Shown: positions 1 to 7,575, counted from the first letter of the stretch. The stretch is DNA of 9,687 nt from Methanobacteriota archaeon (GCA_002685315.1 NYXJ01000080.1:3948-13634), one strand, 5' to 3'. The notes: a model not told the origin generated them from the letters alone. Numbers and translations: made by a program.

Positions 1-55
1 ATTAATGTTGTGTTACCATTAATTGCAATATGTATAATTTCAACCGTCATTCTAT
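1..55. other. Intergenic end downstream of the epimerase gene
   Basis: Fifty-five AT-rich bases after the epimerase stop. No U-tract of five or more on the minus strand, no ORF and no RNA fold is evident, so the end of the redox operon transcript is probably outside the window. Confidence 0.4.
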
Positions 56-997
56 TCAAAGACCGATTTCTTTAATTAATTCTTTTACAGTATATCTAAT
101 AGCACCTTCTGATTGCATTGTGGGCTCAAAATTTGTTTCGAATAATCGTTCAACATTTAACGAAGTCTTTGGAACATCACCTGCCCAACCCCTATCTCCT
201 CCTGTATATTCTATTGAAACATTTTTCAGGCCGCTCTCTTCAACTACAATTTCGGCAATTCTTCTTACTGAACAAGTATCTCCTGTACCTAAGTTGTAAA
301 GACTTACGTCTTCTTTTGAATTATCGATTAGGTGTATCATTGCTCTAACGCAATCTTCAGCAGACATATATGATTTTTCTTGTAAACCATTGCCCAAAAC
401 TTCTAATCTATTTGGATTATTTTTCAGTTTGTGAATAAAATCAAAAATCACTCCATGAGTTCCCCTAGGCCCAACAATATTAGCGAATCGGTGTATCCAA
501 GCCTCTCCTCCGAAAGTCCCACACCATGAACTAATCAATGCTTCAGACGCCAGTTTTGATGCACCATATAATGAGATTGGCAATATGGGACCATAAGTTT
601 CAGGAGTAGGCATAATGTTTGCCTCTCCATAAATAGCACTTGACGATGAGAAAGAAATTCTTTTCACATCATTAAGCCGCATTGCCTCTAAGACATTGTA
701 AGTTGCGATTGTTCCTTGTTTAAGATCAGTATCGGTAATTTCTGTGCCCAATCTTATGTCTGGGTTAGCCGCTAAATGATGTACCGTTTCAATTCCTTTC
801 ATTGCTTCCTTAACTGATTCCAAATCTAATAAATCAGCCCTAAATATCTCTACTTTTACATTTTCTTTGTGGTGCTCCAAGAACTCCTCTCTTCCACTGC
901 TGAAATTATCTAATATTCTTACGCTGTTTCCCATAGCTACTAAAGAATCTACTAAATGTGATCCAATGAAGCCTGCTCCTCCAGTAACTAAATGCAT
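56..997 (-). CDS. NAD-dependent epimerase/dehydratase (GalE-like extended SDR)
   Basis: Predicted cytoplasmic NAD(P)-dependent sugar-nucleotide epimerase or dehydratase of the extended short-chain dehydrogenase family, acting on a UDP- or dTDP-sugar. The 313-residue protein begins with the Rossmann motif TGGAGFIGSH (residues 5-14). A D-N-F-S-S-G segment near residues 30-35 follows, typical of the NAD ribose contact in GalE-like enzymes. The Ser-rich catalytic stretch is near 115-120 and the Y-x-x-x-K pair is at Y144/K148 (YGASK). The C-terminal NLGTGD and R-(G)-D-x-x-x-x segments are those of UDP-sugar epimerases. Length is normal for the family (about 310-330). I place the start at the ATG at 997, because GAGGGA lies 5 bases upstream and the Rossmann strand starts immediately; a reading from 1021 adds eight residues (MVRKRGIK) overlapping the upstream gene. 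It is the last gene of the Dsb-VKOR-epimerase operon, 2 bases after the VKOR stop. The exact substrate cannot be read from sequence; a role in surface glycan or N-glycan precursors is inference. Confidence 0.9.
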   Translation of the reverse strand: MHLVTGGAGFIGSHLVDSLVAMGNSVRILDNFSSGREEFLEHHKENVKVEIFRADLLDLESVKEAMKGIETVHHLAANPDIRLGTEITDTDLKQGTIATYNVLEAMRLNDVKRISFSSSSAIYGEANIMPTPETYGPILPISLYGASKLASEALISSWCGTFGGEAWIHRFANIVGPRGTHGVIFDFIHKLKNNPNRLEVLGNGLQEKSYMSAEDCVRAMIHLIDNSKEDVSLYNLGTGDTCSVRRIAEIVVEESGLKNVSIEYTGGDRGWAGDVPKTSLNVERLFETNFEPTMQSEGAIRYTVKELIKEIGL

Positions 998-999
998 TT

Positions 1000-1575
1000 T
1001 TATCCCTCGTTTTCTGACCATTTCCCAATATTCCTTCTATTTTTCAAGAAGTAAATTGAACCAACATAACCAATTAGAGAAATGTGCGCTATTGTACAAA
1101 ATGGACAAATATGCGGAGCATCTTCAACTTGAGTCAATTCAATTATGACTAATAATGCGACAAATGGTAATCCTGCAATTCCAGCCCACCAAGCGTAATT
1201 TAAATAATTCTCCGACCATTTAGCATGCCTATCAAGATACAAACATAGGCTCAAGAAAATTAGTATTGAAAAGGATAAAATTCCAAAAATCCCCCACGGG
1301 ATTCCGAACAAGTTATTCCATTGCGGATCTCCAATTACTGAACCACATTGTACAATGCCTTCAGATGAACAAAATGCAGTGCTACCCTGAACTACCATTT
1401 TATTATGAATAATGTAAGTATATGCGGATGAAGTTATTCCTACGATAGCAAAACTCAGTGAGGAAATTAGCAGCATAGATGTTTTCTTTTCATTATTTAT
1501 TAACATTAAGTAACTACTGATAGCTAGACCCAAAATGAAAATTATCAATACTGGATCAGTCAAAGTCTCATTCAT
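1000..1575 (-). CDS. Vitamin K epoxide reductase (VKOR) family membrane protein
   Basis: Integral membrane quinone-coupled thiol oxidoreductase that re-oxidises a Dsb/thioredoxin-like partner during disulfide formation outside the cytoplasm. The 191-residue protein has about five hydrophobic segments (roughly 9-26, 32-56, 88-113, 128-147, 155-177). It carries the family's four active cysteines: a loop pair C69 and C77 with seven residues between them, as in human VKORC1 C43/C51, and the membrane CPFC motif C157/C160. The segment after C77, with N-x-L-F-G-I-P-W-G, is a VKOR hallmark. Length fits a stand-alone bacterial/archaeal VKOR without a fused thioredoxin domain; that partner is the gene just upstream. 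The start is the ATG at 1575, which overlaps the TGA of the Dsb-like gene as ATGA, and a strong AGGTGA precedes it. It is probably co-translated with the Dsb-like protein. Identification is confident; the quinone acceptor is inferred from the family. Confidence 0.92.
   Translation of the reverse strand: MNETLTDPVLIIFILGLAISSYLMLINNEKKTSMLLISSLSFAIVGITSSAYTYIIHNKMVVQGSTAFCSSEGIVQCGSVIGDPQWNNLFGIPWGIFGILSFSILIFLSLCLYLDRHAKWSENYLNYAWWAGIAGLPFVALLVIIELTQVEDAPHICPFCTIAHISLIGYVGSIYFLKNRRNIGKWSENEG
1003..1008 (-). promoter_or_regulatory. Shine-Dalgarno site of the epimerase gene
   Basis: On the minus strand the sequence reads GAGGGA, ending 5 bases before the ATG at 997. It lies inside the last codons of the VKOR gene, so translation of the epimerase probably follows re-initiation or direct binding at this site. 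It decides between the ATG at 997 and the earlier in-frame start at 1021, which has no such site at a sensible distance. Confidence 0.6.
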
Positions 1576-2261
1576 TCAGAATCACCTAAGAGCCTTTGCA
1601 TAGCAGATTCGATATCCTCTCCATTATTTTCATATTGATTCCATGCCACATAACCATCTGGCTGTAATATCACGAGAAATGGAGTACCAGTGACTTCCCA
1701 ATCTTTCATAATTCCACTGCTTCCTTCTACATAATTCCAGTTGTGCGCGGTTCCAGGGCGATTAATACAATTATTTCTACCAGAATTGCAGCCATCACCA
1801 TCACTTTCTTCAGTCCCATAACTTGTTTTATCGCGGAATGCTTGTACCTCTGCCCTATCGCTATCATGATTAGTGATGGACAATTCTACAGTAATAGTGA
1901 TAAATTCTACATTTCCTGACCATTGTGAGTACAATTCACTCATAGTTTCACCTTCGCTCCAGCAATATGGGCAATCTGTATCAATAAATTGTACTAGAAT
2001 CCATTCCCCTTCTTCTCCTTCTTCCCATTCATAGTCGAATGTATCGGAAAGTTTGAAATTCTCCCAATTTAAACCATTGTAAGCATCAGCACTGAAATCA
2101 GGAGCTAGTTCACCCTCACTAGGACCTATTGTTGCAGGTGGTGCTATAATGACTATTAATAGCATTAAAACAGTTAAAATTGACCCTAAAGCAAATCCTG
2201 CGATGATTCTGACATCATCATCTCTTCCTTTTTGTACCAAGGGTTTCCTGCGTCTCGCCAT
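1572..2261 (-). CDS. Membrane-anchored thioredoxin-fold (Dsb/TlpA-like) disulfide oxidoreductase
   Basis: Predicted extracytoplasmic thiol-disulfide oxidoreductase. Counting from the ATG at 2261 (229 residues): a basic N-terminus (MARRRK) and one membrane anchor at about 20-42, followed by P-x-F-S typical of the TlpA/AhpC-type entry strand near 54-57. The active site C97-P-Y-C100 lies in the context FIDTDCPYCW, and a T-G-T-P-F segment supplies the cis-proline (P194). An acidic E/G stretch precedes the first core strand. An Asp/Gly/Asn-rich insertion carries a second cysteine pair, C158 and C165, beyond the active site. CPYC is typical of DsbA/DsbC-like proteins rather than cytoplasmic thioredoxin (CGPC). 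The start at 2261 is preferred over the in-frame TTG at 2270 because GAGGA (2271-2275) lies 9 bases upstream of it. It is first in the operon with VKOR, its likely re-oxidising partner. A reductive TlpA/ResA-like role cannot be excluded, but the VKOR neighbour favours oxidation. Confidence 0.88.
   Translation of the reverse strand: MARRRKPLVQKGRDDDVRIIAGFALGSILTVLMLLIVIIAPPATIGPSEGELAPDFSADAYNGLNWENFKLSDTFDYEWEEGEEGEWILVQFIDTDCPYCWSEGETMSELYSQWSGNVEFITITVELSITNHDSDRAEVQAFRDKTSYGTEESDGDGCNSGRNNCINRPGTAHNWNYVEGSSGIMKDWEVTGTPFLVILQPDGYVAWNQYENNGEDIESAMQRLLGDSE
1582..1587 (-). promoter_or_regulatory. Strong Shine-Dalgarno site of the VKOR gene
   Basis: The minus strand reads AGGTGA, a full match to the archaeal anti-SD complement, 6 bases before the ATG at 1575. 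It sits within the final codons of the Dsb-like gene, supporting independent ribosome loading as well as coupling at the ATGA overlap. Confidence 0.65.
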
Positions 2262-2270
2262 TATAATCAA

Positions 2271-2275
2271 TCCTC
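2271..2275 (-). promoter_or_regulatory. Shine-Dalgarno site deciding the start of the Dsb-like gene
   Basis: The minus strand reads GAGGA, with 9 bases between it and the ATG at 2261 but no spacer before the TTG at 2270. The spacing supports ATG 2261 as the true start. It is a modest match. Confidence 0.45.
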
Positions 2276-2439
2276 GGACATACTCATTTACTTTCAGTAA
2301 TTCGTATAGTCGCTCTGAATCAAATTAATTATTCTATCTAGAATTTATTATTTCTGTCAAATCTAAATTTACCTTAATTCTCCATGTTTGTAATTTTACT
2401 TGCGATTATTTCATTTGGTCTCTGTGATAGCAGGCCTAT
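2276..2439. promoter_or_regulatory. Divergent promoter region with inverted repeat at 2331-2344
   Basis: AT-rich gap between the leftward redox operon and the rightward transporter gene; it must hold both promoters. A perfect 6-bp inverted repeat, ATTCTA-TC-TAGAAT, lies at 2331-2344 near its middle and could bind a dimeric regulator. TATA-like stretches are AATTAATT on the minus strand (about 2323-2330) and CTAAATTTA on the plus strand (2363-2371). Both would give leaders of some tens of bases, longer than at the neighbouring esterase operon, so their assignment is weak. I see no RNA gene or ORF here. Confidence 0.35.
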
Positions 2440-5400
2440 GTGGACGATGTGCGAGAGACCTCAGTTTCGTTATCAGGCCCCTCACCTGAATACGATGATG
2501 AGGTAGTATTTTGGGAGCGTTTCTATGAAAGGTTGGCTCCATTCAGAGATTCTCTAATTAACATTAAGAAATTAGCTATGGAAAGCCCATTAGGTGATTT
2601 ATATGAATTCGGGGCAAGAGGGATAAATAATACAAGTGATTTGTTTAGTAGAACTGCAATAAGAACTGCTGAAATATCTTATTCGATGATTCTTAGAAGT
2701 CCTGGTTTGATTGTAGCCATATTAATTCTAATCACAGCTTTAACAGTTAAACCAGCAATGAATTTCCAAGATCAGATCAATGGCGATGTTGAAATTTATC
2801 TGCCTGATGGGGCAGATTCAACTGAATTACTATTAGATGTCCGAGAAGCGCCTTGGGCTACGGATATTTTCATTTTATACATACAAACTAATAATGCCGC
2901 CACAGGTAATGAAAGAGGAGATGAAAATATTACAGATGTCAATATTCTCAGTCAATTATCATGGTTGGAAGGAGATGATAACAATAGATTGGCTGGCGGT
3001 TATCAAGATGGTCTCGATACGTATAAGGATGATAGAGGCCGGAATGATGGAGTGATTTGGATTCTTTCTCCCTCTCAAATAATTAAGGAAGCAAACTCCT
3101 CCAGTTATCGTTTTAATTGTGCAGTTGAAAAATATGGCCTTCCTACTGGCCCGAGTGATAATTGTGCAATTTCTAATTCCAATCCTAATGAGGGTTATTC
3201 AATTCCTGATGATCAAGAAAGAGTAGATACATTAGTTGATCAAGCAGGTTCTCTGATAGAGTCTTTTGTTAGAGATACAAATGGAGACGGTGTTTGGGAC
3301 ACTGGTGTAATTGTAATGGGGCTATTATTCGATATGGAAGAAACTGAGATTCCCCGCGATAATGGTTTGAAGGATCATAAGGCGTTTATATCCTATGCTG
3401 AAGATTTAATTTACGAGAAATCAGGTGTTAATTGCGAACTCTGTCTTAGGACTTATGTAAATCCTACATCCACTATGGATGAAGCCTATATTGACGTCAT
3501 CCCTGCAAGAAAGGCAGTAACTATTACTGGTCTGACTCCCGTAATTCATGAGGTTTCAGATAAGATTTACAAGGAATTAGTTAATGTAATGCTTCCAATA
3601 AGTGCAGTTCTTGTTTGTCTTGCAATGCTAATACTTCACAGAAATCCAAAAGTGATAATCGTGGGAGGACTTCCTATTGCTATGAGTTTAGCGATTACAT
3701 TTGGAATTACAGTGATTTTTGACATTATGTTAACACCGATGATTATTTCTGCAGCGCCTATACTTGTAGGCCTTGGAGTTGATTATTCATTACATTTAAC
3801 AAACAGAATTGAGGAGAATAGAGTCGAACTAATTGAAGAAAAATTAGAAAAAGCCTGGGAAGCAAATCGGGATGGATTAAATTCTGAGACCATTAATCCT
3901 TGGGATCCCGTAATCAGTTTGACTGCAACTGTCAGAGCTGCTTTAACCACTGGTAACGCAATTATGCTATCTGCAATGACTACAATTATTGGTTTCAGTG
4001 TTTTAACTTGGACTTTCTTGGTACCAATTCAACCTATGAGAACTGTCGGAATTACGCTTTTAATAGGTATTTTTGTCACATTTTTACTTTCGATGCTAAT
4101 GGTTCCAGCATTAGTAGAGCTACTTAGATATCGTAAAGGTAAAACCCAATTATTTGACAAGATGTGGGATAGAATCGGTGAGGTCCCTGTTAAAGGAACC
4201 ATTGTAGTAATACTTGCAGCATTAGTTGTTACTGTTCTAGGAGTAGCAATGTTTTCCGAAACAATGGGTCAACAAATCGCTGCTGGTCGCGATGAAGTCC
4301 CTCCAAATATGGCTTCATACGAAGCTTTAGTAGAATACAGCACGGTTTTTGAAGGTGGGCAAACAAATATGTTCATTATTAATGCAGAAGAAAGAGGTTC
4401 GGTCAATGGAACGGCTCCAATCAGAGATTTACCAATTTTGGATTCAATAGAAAGCTTACAAATTCTAGTAGATAATGTCCCTGAAACAGATACAATTAGT
4501 CTTGTGAATGTTCTAAAGGCCATACATGTAGATGTCAATATTTCTGGCTTAGAGATTTATGATCAAAGTCTTTGGGAAATTTTACATGACGAGTGTTGGG
4601 ACAAATCAACAGATCCATTTAGCCCTCAATGCTGGGCTTACACTGTTTCTAGTAAGGAAGATATGGTAAATATTGCTTTTGACACATTGTCTCCTGAAAT
4701 CAGGTCCATGCTAATGAATGAAGATACTGGCTTTGGAGAAACTAAAACCTTAGTTTATGCCAATCAGCCGTACATTAATCTCTATAATGCAACTATTTAT
4801 CGAAACGCTATAGATGATATTTTAGAGGGTGAAGAAGAATGTTCCGGGGCTCTTAGATGTACTGCAATAAATATTGACGACACATATAATTCACTATTAA
4901 CTGGGGGATTACCAGTATCTATAGACATTAACGACGGAGTACATAAGGCACAGAGTCTAACTACAATTTGGACAATGTTTATTCTTTTGATTGCCATGGC
5001 ATTTTTGTTCAGGTCACCTAGATTGGCAATATTTACTATGGCTGCTGTTGGTGCAGTGGTTCTTTGGCAACCCTTACTTATGAGATTCGGCGGAGTCGGG
5101 GTTAACGTTTTTACCGCTATGATAGGAACTATCGTTTTCGGTATAGGTGTTGATGATTCTATCCATATTGTAGATCGCATCAAGGACGAAGGCGAAACTC
5201 CAGCAGGAATTGTTAAGTCAGTTTCAAAAACGGGGCAGACAATATTCGAAACTACTGCCACTACGTGTGCAGGATTATCTGCAGGATTATTTGTTTCAAT
5301 TCCTGGGTTGCAAAATTTCTTTGTTTTAATGATGGTGTTATTGGTATTGGCTTTATTGACAAGTTCAATACTTCTACCTTCTATTATTGTTCTTCAAAAA

Positions 5401-5508
5401 GAGTTCACATCTCGGATATTAGGTAAAGGACCTTGGTTAGATTTTGAAGAAAGTGGTTCATTAGAGAAAAGTTCAGTAATGGATGCAGTAATTGAATCCA
5501 ATGGGTAA
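2440..5508 (+). CDS. RND-superfamily MMPL-type transporter / exporter
   Basis: Large polytopic membrane protein of the RND/MMPL superfamily (1022 residues, the usual size of two-repeat members), probably a proton- or sodium-driven exporter of lipids or other hydrophobic compounds. It shows two homologous halves. Each has one membrane helix (about 87-105 and 586-605), a large outer domain (about 106-382 and 606-838), then five helices (about 384-560 and 839-985). The intramembrane signature is G-L-G-V-D-Y-S-x-H (D448) in the first half and G-I-G-V-D-D-S-x-H (D905/D906) in the second; these Asp residues are expected in the ion relay. Each outer domain carries four cysteines: C227, C242, C332, C335 and C719, C731, C801, C807. 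The start is a GTG at 2440; an in-frame TAG at 2428 limits extension, and an ATG at 2438 is in another frame. A GTG at 2449 is also possible. About 85 soluble residues precede the first helix. It is transcribed divergently from the Dsb/VKOR operon. Substrate unknown. Confidence 0.88.
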   Translation: MDDVRETSVSLSGPSPEYDDEVVFWERFYERLAPFRDSLINIKKLAMESPLGDLYEFGARGINNTSDLFSRTAIRTAEISYSMILRSPGLIVAILILITALTVKPAMNFQDQINGDVEIYLPDGADSTELLLDVREAPWATDIFILYIQTNNAATGNERGDENITDVNILSQLSWLEGDDNNRLAGGYQDGLDTYKDDRGRNDGVIWILSPSQIIKEANSSSYRFNCAVEKYGLPTGPSDNCAISNSNPNEGYSIPDDQERVDTLVDQAGSLIESFVRDTNGDGVWDTGVIVMGLLFDMEETEIPRDNGLKDHKAFISYAEDLIYEKSGVNCELCLRTYVNPTSTMDEAYIDVIPARKAVTITGLTPVIHEVSDKIYKELVNVMLPISAVLVCLAMLILHRNPKVIIVGGLPIAMSLAITFGITVIFDIMLTPMIISAAPILVGLGVDYSLHLTNRIEENRVELIEEKLEKAWEANRDGLNSETINPWDPVISLTATVRAALTTGNAIMLSAMTTIIGFSVLTWTFLVPIQPMRTVGITLLIGIFVTFLLSMLMVPALVELLRYRKGKTQLFDKMWDRIGEVPVKGTIVVILAALVVTVLGVAMFSETMGQQIAAGRDEVPPNMASYEALVEYSTVFEGGQTNMFIINAEERGSVNGTAPIRDLPILDSIESLQILVDNVPETDTISLVNVLKAIHVDVNISGLEIYDQSLWEILHDECWDKSTDPFSPQCWAYTVSSKEDMVNIAFDTLSPEIRSMLMNEDTGFGETKTLVYANQPYINLYNATIYRNAIDDILEGEEECSGALRCTAINIDDTYNSLLTGGLPVSIDINDGVHKAQSLTTIWTMFILLIAMAFLFRSPRLAIFTMAAVGAVVLWQPLLMRFGGVGVNVFTAMIGTIVFGIGVDDSIHIVDRIKDEGETPAGIVKSVSKTGQTIFETTATTCAGLSAGLFVSIPGLQNFFVLMMVLLVLALLTSSILLPSIIVLQKEFTSRILGKGPWLDFEESGSLEKSSVMDAVIESNG

Positions 5509-5524
5509 TCAGATTTATTAGATC

Positions 5525-5536
5525 TTTAAATTATAA
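5525..5536 (+). promoter_or_regulatory. TATA-like promoter of the esterase operon
   Basis: TTTAAATTATAA lies about 35-46 bases before the ATG at 5571 in a 62-base gap. If transcription starts the usual 25 or so bases downstream, the leader is only about 10-20 bases. No Shine-Dalgarno sequence is visible before ATG 5571, in keeping with a short-leader or leaderless archaeal transcript. Confidence 0.5.
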
Positions 5537-5539
5537 GTA

Positions 5540-5547
5540 TATTTTTC
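5540..5547 (+). terminator. Possible T-tract terminator after the transporter gene
   Basis: A run of five T (5542-5546) in an AT-rich context, 32 bases past the transporter stop, without a preceding GC hairpin. Archaeal termination needs only a U-tract, so this could end the transporter transcript; it lies downstream of the proposed TATA box and could overlap the new promoter. Weak. Confidence 0.3.
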
Positions 5548-5570
5548 TACTGTAAGCCTTTGCATAATCT

Positions 5571-6623
5571 ATGGGGAGAAGAGTTAGTGGACTGATATTG
5601 TCTCTAATTATAGCCTCAATGACTCTAAGTGGATGCATTTCTTCTAATGAAAAGTCTAATGATGATGAAATTAATGAGGTTCCAGAATTAGTTTTACCAT
5701 ATTTCGAGAAAGATGATTATCGCTGCTTTGAACATGATGAATATGAACGTTGTTGGATTACTTATGTTCCCGAAAAAGTAAATGGAAGTGAATTAGTACC
5801 TCTAATTATCGATTTACATGGATGGAGCTTATCCGCCTTTGAACAAAGAAGTATCTCAGGGTTTGATGAGATTGCTGAAGAATATGGCGCCATATTGTTG
5901 AATCCCGAAGGACTTGCGTTGGGAGGTGATCCGGCAACAGGTGGTAGTGAAGAATCATGGAACGCTGGTTGGTGTTGTGCTGATGCTGTTGCAAATGATA
6001 TCGATGATTTAGGATTCCTAAATCGACTGATAGATATTGCAATTGAAATCCATCCTGTAGATCCTGATAGAGTATATGTCACTGGTTGGTCTAATGGATG
6101 TGCCATGTCTTACTATCTGTCATTCCATTCTAGTGAGAAGATCGCAGCAATGGCTTGTATGGCAATGTACTTGTTGGCAGATATCCCTGAAGAATATAAT
6201 CCGATTCCAATGATGGAAATTCATGGCGTTCTTGACGACAATGTATGGTATGCGTGGGGGTCTAGGCCAATAATATTCAATCCAGTTGCTTGGTTTGACA
6301 ACTCAGCTTACCAAACAGGAGCTACGGAAAATATGTATGAAGTTGCAAAATACAACGATTGTGCAGGAAGCATACCTGATCTAAACGATGCAAATGCACT
6401 GTATTCGATTCAAGGATTCACAGACTGCGAAAATGGCACTGAAGTGCAATTAGTCAGTCTTTATGCAGGGACGCATAACCCATATGAGAAGGATTTTGGC
6501 AGCCCCAGCGATTTCCCACGATATGTTCCAGGTAATGGCGGATTAATACCCACAACACAGATTGCTTGGGATTTCATGAGTCAGTATTCTAAAGCAACAG
6601 AGGGTGGAGATAATTCTACTTAG
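5571..6623 (+). CDS. Secreted lipoprotein esterase, LpqC/PHB-depolymerase (CE1-like) family, copy 1
   Basis: Predicted surface-anchored alpha/beta-hydrolase that cleaves ester bonds, for example in polyesters or in feruloyl/acetyl-polysaccharides; substrate not determined. The 350-residue protein has a basic start (MGRR), a hydrophobic segment and the lipobox L-S-G-C22, then an acidic Asn/Glu linker to about 40. The mature domain has D-L-H-G (81-84) for the oxyanion region, W-N-A-G-W-C-C (130-136), the nucleophile motif G172-W-S174-N-G, H-G-V-L-D-D (218-223) supplying the catalytic Asp, and G-T-H302-N-P-Y as catalytic His. The WNxGxCC and D-x-G-F segments are typical of LpqC-like proteins. 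Eight cysteines besides the lipid-modified one (52, 61, 135, 136, 177, 196, 264, 286) suggest up to four disulfides. First gene of a three-paralogue operon; its 3' end overlaps copy 2 by 20 bases. Start ATG 5571 follows from the complete signal peptide. Confidence 0.87.
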   Translation: MGRRVSGLILSLIIASMTLSGCISSNEKSNDDEINEVPELVLPYFEKDDYRCFEHDEYERCWITYVPEKVNGSELVPLIIDLHGWSLSAFEQRSISGFDEIAEEYGAILLNPEGLALGGDPATGGSEESWNAGWCCADAVANDIDDLGFLNRLIDIAIEIHPVDPDRVYVTGWSNGCAMSYYLSFHSSEKIAAMACMAMYLLADIPEEYNPIPMMEIHGVLDDNVWYAWGSRPIIFNPVAWFDNSAYQTGATENMYEVAKYNDCAGSIPDLNDANALYSIQGFTDCENGTEVQLVSLYAGTHNPYEKDFGSPSDFPRYVPGNGGLIPTTQIAWDFMSQYSKATEGGDNST

Positions 6624-7569
6624 ATTTTTAATTCCCCTTTTACTAATTTCTTCCTCAATGAGCGGATGTACCACTAACGAGAATCCAGAAAATAATCAAG
6701 AGTCAGAAACAGATTCGGGCGAGATTGAGTACCCTGCTTTAATTGATGGATGTATGATTTTTGATGATTTAGAGAGGTGTTGGTTCACACATATTCCGAC
6801 GGAATATGACTCTAGTGTAAATCATCCATTAATCGTAAATATGCATGGTTTTGGTGGTACGAATAGTGGTCTTTACAATTATTCTCATTTTGATGTGATC
6901 GCCGAAGAGAACGACGTAATTGTAGTATATCCACAAGGATACGAGAATTCTTGGAATGCTGGCTGGTGTTGTGGGGATGCGAAAGACGAAGAAATCAATG
7001 ATGTTGGATTCATTATAGAAGTTGTAAATTCGGTAACTACAAACTTCTCTGTCGATGAGTCAAGAGTCTACGCTACTGGACATTCCAACGGGTGTGCCAT
7101 GACTCACAAGGTTGCCAATGAGGCCAGCGATACATTTGCAGCGGCTGGTTGTATGGCGTTATACCTTCTAGGGAGTCCAGATCCTTCATACAGTCCTGTT
7201 TCTCTAATTGAGGTGCATGGTATTCTTGATCCAGTTATCCCATACGGCGCTTCATACCCATCCTCCATCTACTTTGATCAATCTCTCGATGGGGAAGAAG
7301 GTGCTATTCAGAATATCATGGACTGGGGAGAAATGAATGAGTGTTCTGGAGCAGGTAATATTCCTGAAATTTTCGAGGAATACTTCGACTATTCGATAAT
7401 GGGGTATGACGATTGCGAGGAAGGTACAGAGGTTCAGTTGGTTACACTGAACTTTGCCCATCATGCACCTTACACGAACTTTGATAGCGATAATCCTACA
7501 GGAGTAGATACAGTTCAGATTGTTTGGGATTTCATGAGTCAATTTTCGAAATTTTCCGAAGGGAGTTGA
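6604..7569 (+). CDS. Secreted lipoprotein esterase, LpqC/PHB-depolymerase (CE1-like) family, copy 2
   Basis: Paralogue of the preceding gene with the same architecture: signal peptide with lipobox M-S-G-C22, acidic linker (about 23-42), conserved C50...E-R-C59-W, N-M-H-G (79-82), W-N-A-G-W-C-C (117-123), nucleophile G159-H-S161-N-G, H-G-I-L-D209 for the catalytic Asp, and H287 in A-H-H-A-P-Y. The same eight extracytoplasmic cysteines as copy 1 are kept (50, 59, 122, 123, 164, 183, 247, 271). At 321 residues it is shorter than copy 1, mainly because it lacks loops near 116-127 and 305-325 of copy 1. The start is uncertain: the only usual start codon before the signal peptide is GTG 6604, inside the end of copy 1 (20-base overlap), giving an acidic residue at position 2, unusual for a signal peptide. 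Translation is probably coupled to copy 1. Substrate unknown. Confidence 0.85.
   Translation: MEIILLRFLIPLLLISSSMSGCTTNENPENNQESETDSGEIEYPALIDGCMIFDDLERCWFTHIPTEYDSSVNHPLIVNMHGFGGTNSGLYNYSHFDVIAEENDVIVVYPQGYENSWNAGWCCGDAKDEEINDVGFIIEVVNSVTTNFSVDESRVYATGHSNGCAMTHKVANEASDTFAAAGCMALYLLGSPDPSYSPVSLIEVHGILDPVIPYGASYPSSIYFDQSLDGEEGAIQNIMDWGEMNECSGAGNIPEIFEEYFDYSIMGYDDCEEGTEVQLVTLNFAHHAPYTNFDSDNPTGVDTVQIVWDFMSQFSKFSEGS
7561..7565 (+). promoter_or_regulatory. Shine-Dalgarno-like site of the third esterase gene
   Basis: GGGAG lies in the last codons of copy 2. It is 7 bases before the TTG at 7573 and 10 before the ATG at 7576, so it does not separate these adjacent in-frame starts; codon strength favours ATG. 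Confidence 0.45.
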
Positions 7570-7575
7570 AAATTG

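Noticed and set aside
998..1021. Longer N-terminus (MVRKRGIK) for the epimerase
   Set aside because: It precedes the Rossmann strand by eight extra residues, overlaps VKOR, and lacks an SD site; GAGGGA is correctly spaced for ATG 997.
4269..5261. Antisense open frames within the transporter gene (4269-4538 and 4797-5261)
   Set aside because: They are shadows of the strongly supported MMPL reading frame, with no start signal and low-complexity Ser/Thr/Ile/Pro-rich products.
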